Part shown: in pieces, positions 58,516 to 64,000 of the stretch
Numbering within the stretch: position 1 is the stretch's first letter
Layout of the letters: every line of letters starts with the position of its first letter
Position numbers and translations under genes: made by a program
The notes under the pieces: model-generated
Told to the model about the DNA's origin: nothing
The model's input: the letters and a program-made list of their open reading frames with translations, nothing else
Databases searched by the model: none
Assembly (NCBI GenBank): GCA_035772785.1
Contig: JAOCPU010000055.1
Coordinates: 62,001 to 126,000, forward strand
Origin: Phlebiopsis flavidoalba
Taxonomy: Eukaryota > Basidiomycota > Agaricomycetes > Polyporales > Phanerochaetaceae
Direction: 5' to 3'
Length of the DNA stretch: 64,000 nt

Positions 58516-59060
58516 ATGGATCTGGATCTCGACACGAAACGCTCGGCGCCGCGCTGCTCGGCGGCTTCCTCACCGCGCGTGTGCGTCCTCCCACTGCATT
58601 CGCGCACGCAGGCTGACGCCCGCCCAGGCTCTACGGCGTCGGGTGCGTGCAGTGCTACAGCTTTCTTCCGGAGATTCAACAGGGACGGGCCTCTCTTCGG
58701 TACTCTGTGCGTTTTCCCTTTTCATTTCACCCGCGCGTGTTGACGATTTCATTAGGTTCTGGGCGATATGGTCCGTCTCGATCGCTCGCGAGCCGTGCAC
58801 TACCAATGGGTTGGCTGCAGGATATTAAATACCGGGCACCTCGTGTTCATCATCCACGGGCTCTACCAGTGCGGCGGACGTTCCATTAACTGCACGACGC
58901 GCCCTGACGCCGCACGGTCGCAGCTTCCTCGTCTCAAACTTTGGCAACCGCAACTTTCTGCAGGAGACCATCTGGTGCGTGCGCATCCGGCGGTGCCGTG
59001 TTCATCTCTAATCAAATGGCCGTGCGAAGCGCAGGAGTAATCCCGGTAAATCACATCTCT
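58516..59060 (+). pseudogene. Fragment of a DUF6534-like multi-span membrane protein
   Basis: ATG 58516 gives MDLDLDT, and one base later the frame reads TLGAALLGGFLTA, a typical first membrane span. A probable intron ending gcccag (about 58.63 kb) leads to LYGVGCVQCYSF, then FFRRFNRDGPLF and RYSV. Further exon-like pieces read AVHYQWVGC and SFLVSNFGNRNFLQETIWC. These match the N-terminal part of Agaricomycete DUF6534 membrane proteins in order. The rest of the family domain (later spans and cytosolic tail) is not found; a MITE-like element begins about 220 bp downstream. Truncation is inferred; frame slips could also hide the remainder. Confidence 0.5.
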
Positions 59061-59320
59061 CGACACCTTTTCGTTATGCTCACCGACGCACCAGGCATTC
59101 TCCACCGTCCAGGCACGTCCATGAAATTCCCTCAGTTACCACACTGTAACCATACCAATACCCACTGCAGACCCTCTCAGCACGTCCTCGTCCAAAGCTG
59201 GTACTGCCATAATCTCGTTCCCAGACCCTATGGCGCGCGCTACGCGCGAAGTCAGTCAGTGTTAAACACTAGTCAGTAGTTACTTACGGAGTAAGCAACT
59301 CGACCCGACCGGAACTCGCC

Positions 59321-59956
59321 CAGAGGGTCTGGTGACTTTGGATCGGAGGGGTGTGGGTGTACATCACGTGCACCCGCAGATAAGCAAAGTAATGCTTTAT
59401 GTGAGACTTCAAATACGTTGAAGGCCTCAGAGACTTCATCACCGTGGTCAGCGCAAGACACAACAGCACTACTGCCTCGGCGCCTATACGGCCAGCATTC
59501 TCTCGATCTGTCCCCCCTAGCCTTGCCACGCGTTCACAGTGTAATATATCTTTGACCTCTTGGAAATCTGTCTAAAATATGTATTGTGATGTGGGAATAA
59601 ACTTCAGCTGATTGGAGGAGGTGCATAGTGCAGTGCGCTTCGAGATGTTACTTTGTAACCCAGGACTAGAAAACGGACTCTCTGTAACTCAATGCACCCC
59701 GGAAAGAATGAGAATTCACAACATTCGGAGAGTGTGTCCCAGCAAGCGGAAGCAATGTATATTGAAGGTATAAACGAGGCTGGATGGCATGTTGCTTGTG
59801 CGCGAAGAAACCAAACATCGACCGACGGCGAACACGGGTCACAAAACCGTTGCTAACTTATCTGGGCTTAACCGTTCACTGACCTCGATACAATGGGGTG
59901 GCGCACGTGACGTTCACCCACACCACCCGTCTGATCCAAAGTCACCAGACCCTCTG
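59321..59956. mobile_element. MITE-like non-autonomous DNA element with inverted repeats
   Basis: A perfect 24-bp inverted repeat lies at 59321-59344 and 59933-59956 (core cagagggtctggtgac), and similarity extends inward through cacgtgcaccc (59366-59376) and its partner near 59902-59925. Outside the core the ends are looser, with gtagttactta on the left and repeats of gttagtta on the right (to about 60010). The 590-bp interior has no transposase frame. No certain target-site duplication was found, so the exact ends are open. Confidence 0.65.
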
Positions 59957-60027
59957 CCCGACGTCCGAGTACCGTTACTACTAACCTGAATCAGTTAGTT
60001 AGTTACTGTTACTCTACTACTATCATC

Positions 60028-60041
60028 GGCAGAGGGTCTGG
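60028..60041 (+). repeat. Third copy of the inverted-repeat core
   Basis: The bases ggcagagggtctgg repeat the left-end core in the same orientation, 72 bases beyond the right inverted repeat, so it can pair with it as a hairpin. Confidence 0.6.
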
Positions 60042-60053
60042 GGACGACGACTA

Positions 60054-60412
60054 TTACGGAGGGCCAGAACCGGCGTATGGATAAGTACGCTCCCTCCCCT
60101 TTACCCTACACGTCTGCTCACAATATGCGCACAGTGAGCAACCGTCACAAATTCGCGACGTTCCCCCTCGTACGTTCTCCTCTTTGCATCGGAAGCGCAG
60201 GTTGACCCGGGAAACGTAGATCGTGGGCGTCGCAGTGGGCGGAGGTACGTCTCCGCAAACCCTCGTCCACTCTTCTCCCATAGCGCACATCTAACGCGGT
60301 GTGTCCAGCCGTGTCGATCGGTGAGCTCGCCACCTCCGCAATCACTCCTTACGCTGAACGCCCGCCCAGTGTCCGACGTAAAACTGTCAGTCCCCTCGCC
60401 GCCCTGCCCCAC
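60054..60412 (-). other. Possible ankyrin/MYND-type fragment
   Basis: Minus-strand frames give DTAGHTALDV, like an ankyrin repeat turn, and further on RICDGCSLCAYCEQTCRVKG, like the cysteine pattern of a MYND zinc finger. Agaricomycetes have many ankyrin-MYND proteins. The rest of either domain is missing and the cysteine spacing is incomplete, so this is weak. Confidence 0.25.
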
Positions 60413-60905
60413 GCAGATACTAACCCCAGCAGATTCTTCCTCCCGATCTTCGTCCGCCTTCGCGGACCAACGCGTGCGTGCCCCTTCCCCGCCTGCCGAC
60501 GCGCGCGCTGAGAAACGCAGGCTGCATGTTCTTTGATGTGCCTCGTGATAGGCACTGTCATCAAGGACGTGGGCATTGCGTGCGCGATGTGTTTTTTATC
60601 TGTATCGCGTGCGGAGCCCCGAGCTGAGCGTTGTGAGTCTGTGTGGTGTTGTGTGGGGGGAGGGGGCTGATGGGTGTAGTTTCGAATCCGGTGCTCAAGA
60701 ACGTTGATGGTTTAATTCGATTAATACGAGTCTTGCGACGAGGTGCGACGCTACCTTTAGAACTTTACAAACAAAATCTTACACCCGGCAGCATCGTCGA
60801 CATCGCAGTAATCATCACAGTAACACTCCCCCATCCCTGTCCATCCCATCCTCCAGTGCTTGAAACACCCACCGCCAGAGTGCCTCGTCATGCCCGACAA
60901 CTTCA
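60413..60905. other. No gene recognised
   Basis: GC-rich flank of the LTR element, including a G-run near 60655-60668. Nothing else is visible. Confidence 0.4.
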
Positions 60906-60909
60906 TCAT

Positions 60910-61243
60910 TGTTGACAACTCCTGGGTCCGAAGGCGTCCAAGCTCGAAAGCCCGACGCCCGCGCAGCGCATCAGCGTCCACCTAAATTCCCGATCCCGCC
61001 GGCCTGTACCGCCCACTACTTTGGTACTGTTACGCAGTTAGGTGTTTACTTCCAGTAAATTCAATCCGTCTGTATAATAAAACACTGCACCGTTAATCGA
61101 TCTGACCGCATACCGCCAGCGCCTGTTTGACACCTCAGTACCGCATTACGCCGCTCGCATTGTCCCTCCCGTTCTCGTTCTCCCGTCGACCGTTTACCTA
61201 GCGGCGACATGACACCAACCTCACGATCCCGTTTTCTGAAACA
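60910..61243 (+). repeat. 5' long terminal repeat
   Basis: 334 bp, begins tgttgacaac and ends gttttctgaaaca. Shared blocks with the 3' copy include cgcagcgcatcagcg, cacctcagtaccgca and cgatcccgttttctga. It is longer than the 3' copy by about 40 bases through scattered insertions. Confidence 0.75.
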
Positions 61244-61299
61244 AACTGCTCTCATTTCCCGTCGAAGCCAGCCACTTCTACCAGCCTACCCCCCCGACT

Positions 61300-62575
61300 T
61301 GCCCCGGTCGAAGCCCATGAAACGGCGAAGTGTCCACCCGTCCCTCTTAGCGACGACCCGAAGGTCGCCTCCGATCGCTGTCGCCAGTACGCCGTCGTCG
61401 GAACCTGCCACTGGGGCCGAAGCCAGCCGCCGCCGTCGTTACTATGCCGCCGAGGCCGAATTCGGTAACTGTCGTCGTCATTCCTCACTAGTCAGTCGCC
61501 GCCGCCGCCATTTTGTTGTCGCCTGTCCCCTGAAGATGCCGGACGTCCCGAAGTTGAACAACCAGAACATATGAGCTGTGGCGTGGTGCTTCCTGAATAT
61601 CCTCGGGCATGGTTTGACGCGGAAGAGTCATGTTGCAAGAGGTGTTGGAGGAGTCGTCGAAGCCGAAACCAGGGCGCCCAATCGCCTATCACCAAGGCAT
61701 GGCTAGTGAAGAAGGACGCCACTCGCACGGGCCGAGCTCATCCCTCAATAACGTCGAGCCCGACCAGCACTTGCTCATATGACGGGCAATCACGCCTACG
61801 AGATCTGGCACAAGAACTCGATCACGCGTCGCACGCGGCCCGCGGGCTTTGCCACCGTACCTCTTCTCGCTACGTCGTCGCTTCCCTCACTCTGAAAAAG
61901 CGTGCCTGATCAGCCGATGGCCCATGGGTAATCCGAGGTCCGCACTGTCGCCTACCGGGCTTACGCAAAATTGACGTCACCCGTCGAAGATGAAGACCTC
62001 ATCCTCGTGCTCACGATGGGCCTTCCACACCTACCATTCGACAAACTTCATCGTTGCGCTCCGACGCCACCGACCCGTCCCTGCTCTCACGCCTCGGAAG
62101 AGTGTCATCATCGCAGCCTCCTCAATGAGGAGTCCCGTGGAGTCGTTAACACCGAGCCCGTCACTCAAGCGACCGAGACGCCCGTCGCCCTTTCGCCGCG
62201 CACAACACGTTCAAAAACCTCGCCCATATTACCTGCTTCACGCCTTGGCGGTAATAAAGGCCATTACCAAGTCAATTGCCCCAATTATCGCTTCCAATCG
62301 CTCACTCAGTCGTCCAACCTGCCGCCGCCGCTGCCAGACCCGCCGCTGCCTCGAACTCGTCGTCGTCGAATCCCGCAAAATCCCGATCGTACAAAGAAAA
62401 CGTCCAGGCTATGAGTGCCCCGCATTGTACCCCGAGGAGGACCTTCGACGCGGCTATGACTGCCGCCCTGTTGTCCCCCATGACTACCCGTTCTTCCACC
62501 GACAAAATCCTCTTCTGACAAGAACAGGAAATCCGATCGATGAGCACACACCGCGACCATCCGCAGAAATGATGT
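61300..62575 (+). pseudogene. Degenerate copia-type Gag with CCHC zinc knuckle
   Basis: Across frames one reads PKLNNQNYELW, PITKAWLVKKDATR, HMTGNHAYEIW, SLTLKKR and EDEDLILVLTMGLP, LLNEESR, in the order seen in Ty1/copia Gag (UBN2-like). The zinc knuckle appears near 62230-62282 as CFT, then GGNKGHYQVNCP, the first cysteine pair split by a one-base slip. Gag forms the particle shell and packages RNA through the knuckle. At least five frame slips are needed. After the knuckle comes a Ser/Ala-rich tail and then the region before the 3' LTR, with no polymerase. Confidence 0.7.
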
Positions 62576-62711
62576 GATTATTGAAGATGGGTACTAGGTT
62601 TTGGTTCTACCATTGCAACATGGGGTGGTTTGTTGAGTTTTTAACGTTTGTTCTTCACTTTGTTTCTCATTCTACTCTACTGTACGTCATCGTGCCTCGC
62701 TTGCAGGGGTG

Positions 62712-63004
62712 TGTTGAAATCCTGGTTCACGCCGTCTCAAGCTCGCCCGACGCCGCGCAGCGCATCAGCGCCACCAAGTCCCCGATCCCCCCGCCGCCGC
62801 CGCCCCGATTTGGTACTGTACAGTTATGTTTTACTTCCGTAACTTAATCGCGTCTGTAATATAACCTGCCGTAATCGATCTGCTGCGAACGCCAGCGCGT
62901 TTGCACCTCAGTACCGCAATACGCCGCTCGCATTGTCCGTCCGTTCTCGTTGCGCCGTCGACGTACCTACGGCGCTTGACCCCCCTCGATCCCGTTTTCT
63001 GACA
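62712..63004 (+). repeat. 3' long terminal repeat
   Basis: 293 bp, begins tgttgaaatcc and ends gttttctgaca, matching the 5' copy over its whole length. It is followed directly by tcat. Confidence 0.75.
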
Positions 63005-63008
63005 TCAT

Positions 63009-64000
63009 TTTCCTCGCTCGTACGCCCTTTCCTCCCTTATACTCTACCCTCTAACACCCCAGAAGTCCTCTTCCCACTCAGCGAACGTAACGTCCCTCCC
63101 TCCCTCTCTCCCTTCCTAATCCCCCTCCTCACTTTTGTTCAGTGTACGCCAACTCCCTCCTCGCAAGGTAAACAACCGTAAAGTATGGTATGAAGGTGAA
63201 GCTGACGAGGAGGCAGTCTGAACGTCCGCACCCACCTACGCGCACGCATCACGGGCCAGACGCTCGCCCCCGGACGTGATCGCGCTGCAGGACTTGCAGT
63301 CGCGCGCCGACGATGCAGTTTGCGCATGAAGTTCCCGGTTGCGTCCCTTTTTCTCTCTCCTTTTTTGTGGGAGAGGGGCTGATGGGTATGGGTGTGGGGT
63401 GTAGAGTCCACAGGGGAGCCCGATGGGGAGGCCCGCACGGGCAAGGGGGGTGGGGAGGGAGAAGGAGGAGGTCGTTTGAGGGCTGGTGTCGAGGGCTGGG
63501 AGTTGTTGGGGGTTGTCTAAAATTGGAGATTTGAGGGGAGCTTGCGGGGACTTGCTGGGGACATTGTGGTGGACAGCTATATTTTGGTCATAGACGGTGA
63601 TTGTTTGTACGAGGTTATGAGGTTATATCTGTATTGTTAGCTGAGGGGCTGGACTCCGATATACCCTGCATTCAAACGTCATTCCGAGCAAGGGGATTCA
63701 TCGAGTGACGCGGATGAATGACCGGATGGATAACACTTGTGTTGTATACAATCAACTCAAGTGCAGTCTCAAACCATCTCCTCCTTTATTTGTGCGCATA
63801 TAGGCAGTTCCACACATCCCAATCGCGCCCCGACGCGCGACGCGACGCGTCTCATCTGCGCCCCACGTGGCGTCCACGCCGCGTCGCATCGCGTCGCACC
63901 GCTTCGCGACACGCGCACCCGCGAAGCACGGAGCGAAGCCCCCTCCCCTATCTCCCAAACCAAACACCGGGCCGTGTACCGCTTCCCCCCGCCACGCCCC
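63009..64000. other. No gene recognised; GCGACGCG-type repeats near the right edge
   Basis: Intergenic, with G-rich stretch 63405-63490. At 63834-63905 many copies of gcgacgcg, gcgtcgc and related words occur; cgcgacgcgacgcgtctc here (63836-63853) is also present at about 54537-54554. Confidence 0.45.

Larger units (their letters stand above)
60906..63008 (+). mobile_element. Gag-only Ty1/copia-type LTR element with target-site duplication
   Basis: Two direct repeats start TGTTGA and end CA: 60910-61243 and 62712-63004. Each side is flanked by tcat (60906-60909 and 63005-63008), a likely target-site duplication. The 1.47-kb interior encodes a copia-type Gag only; no protease, integrase or reverse transcriptase could be found, and there is no room for them. 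It is therefore a non-autonomous element that would need a partner's enzymes. The LTRs differ by many substitutions and indels, which points to an old insertion. Confidence 0.78.

Noticed and set aside
58055..58828. 257-codon open frame on the plus strand
   Set aside because: Very Arg/Ala-rich, as expected of GC-rich DNA; it overlaps the better-supported DUF6534-like frames in another phase.
1..64000. CRISPR arrays, bacterial operons, riboswitches, phage genes
   Set aside because: No regularly spaced repeats, no ribosome-binding-site-led operons; introns and protein families show eukaryotic nuclear DNA.

Overview
The window reads as nuclear DNA of an Agaricomycete (mushroom-forming basidiomycete). 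Introns are short, about 44-60 nt, with gt...ag borders. Genes lie on both strands, and several families are typical of this group: a serine-rich kinase with an MLKL-type N-terminal domain, a basidiomycete-style cytochrome P450, a WOPR (Gti1/Pac2) regulator, a double-telobox Myb protein and a short DUF6534-like membrane-protein fragment. No bacterial, organellar or viral gene organisation was seen.

A key property of this sequence is that almost every conserved gene is cut by single-base insertions or deletions, many of them in homopolymers, and the reading frame is restored by shifting one base. In RPN9 alone five such events can be placed. RPN9 is normally an essential single-copy gene and its protein sequence is otherwise well kept, so residual sequencing or assembly error is the simplest explanation, not decay. 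For this reason many genes below are given as spans made of several frames and introns, not as one open frame.

Layout: 1-0.75 kb, edge of an unidentified minus-strand gene. 1.8-2.5 kb, two RRM-like segments on the plus strand. 4.6-8.5 kb minus, a large MLKL_NTD-plus-kinase protein. 8.5-16.2 kb, a long stretch with no recognisable gene. 16.2-17.5 kb minus, an unknown gene divergent from a WOPR transcription factor at 17.8-19.0 kb plus. 22.6-25.5 kb minus, the mismatch-repair protein Pms1 (PMS2 type). 26.1-27.1 kb minus, a polytopic membrane protein. 27.2-27.7 and 31.5-34.1 kb plus, hypothetical coding stretches. 37.7-39.1 kb plus, proteasome subunit Rpn9, followed head-to-tail by a SHPRH/Irc20-type SNF2-RING protein at 39.4-45.4 kb. 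45.6-46.9 kb minus, a Pro/Ser-rich ORF. 47-49.8 kb minus, a Tay1-like telobox protein whose tail crosses a long polypurine tract. 50.3-52.75 kb minus, a cytochrome P450.

From about 54 kb to the end the DNA is GC-rich and repeat-rich: a diverged duplication (54.4-56.2 kb), A31 and G21 runs, a MITE-like inverted-repeat element (59.3-60.0 kb) beside a truncated membrane-protein gene, and a compact LTR element (60.9-63.0 kb) that carries only a Ty1/copia-type Gag between two diverged LTRs flanked by a TCAT duplication.

Several neighbours deal with genome upkeep (Pms1, the SHPRH-like factor, the telobox protein), but they sit in ordinary eukaryotic gene order and nothing shows they form one pathway. 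The most noteworthy single locus is the MLKL-type kinase, whose architecture resembles the mammalian necroptosis effector but which keeps catalytic residues.
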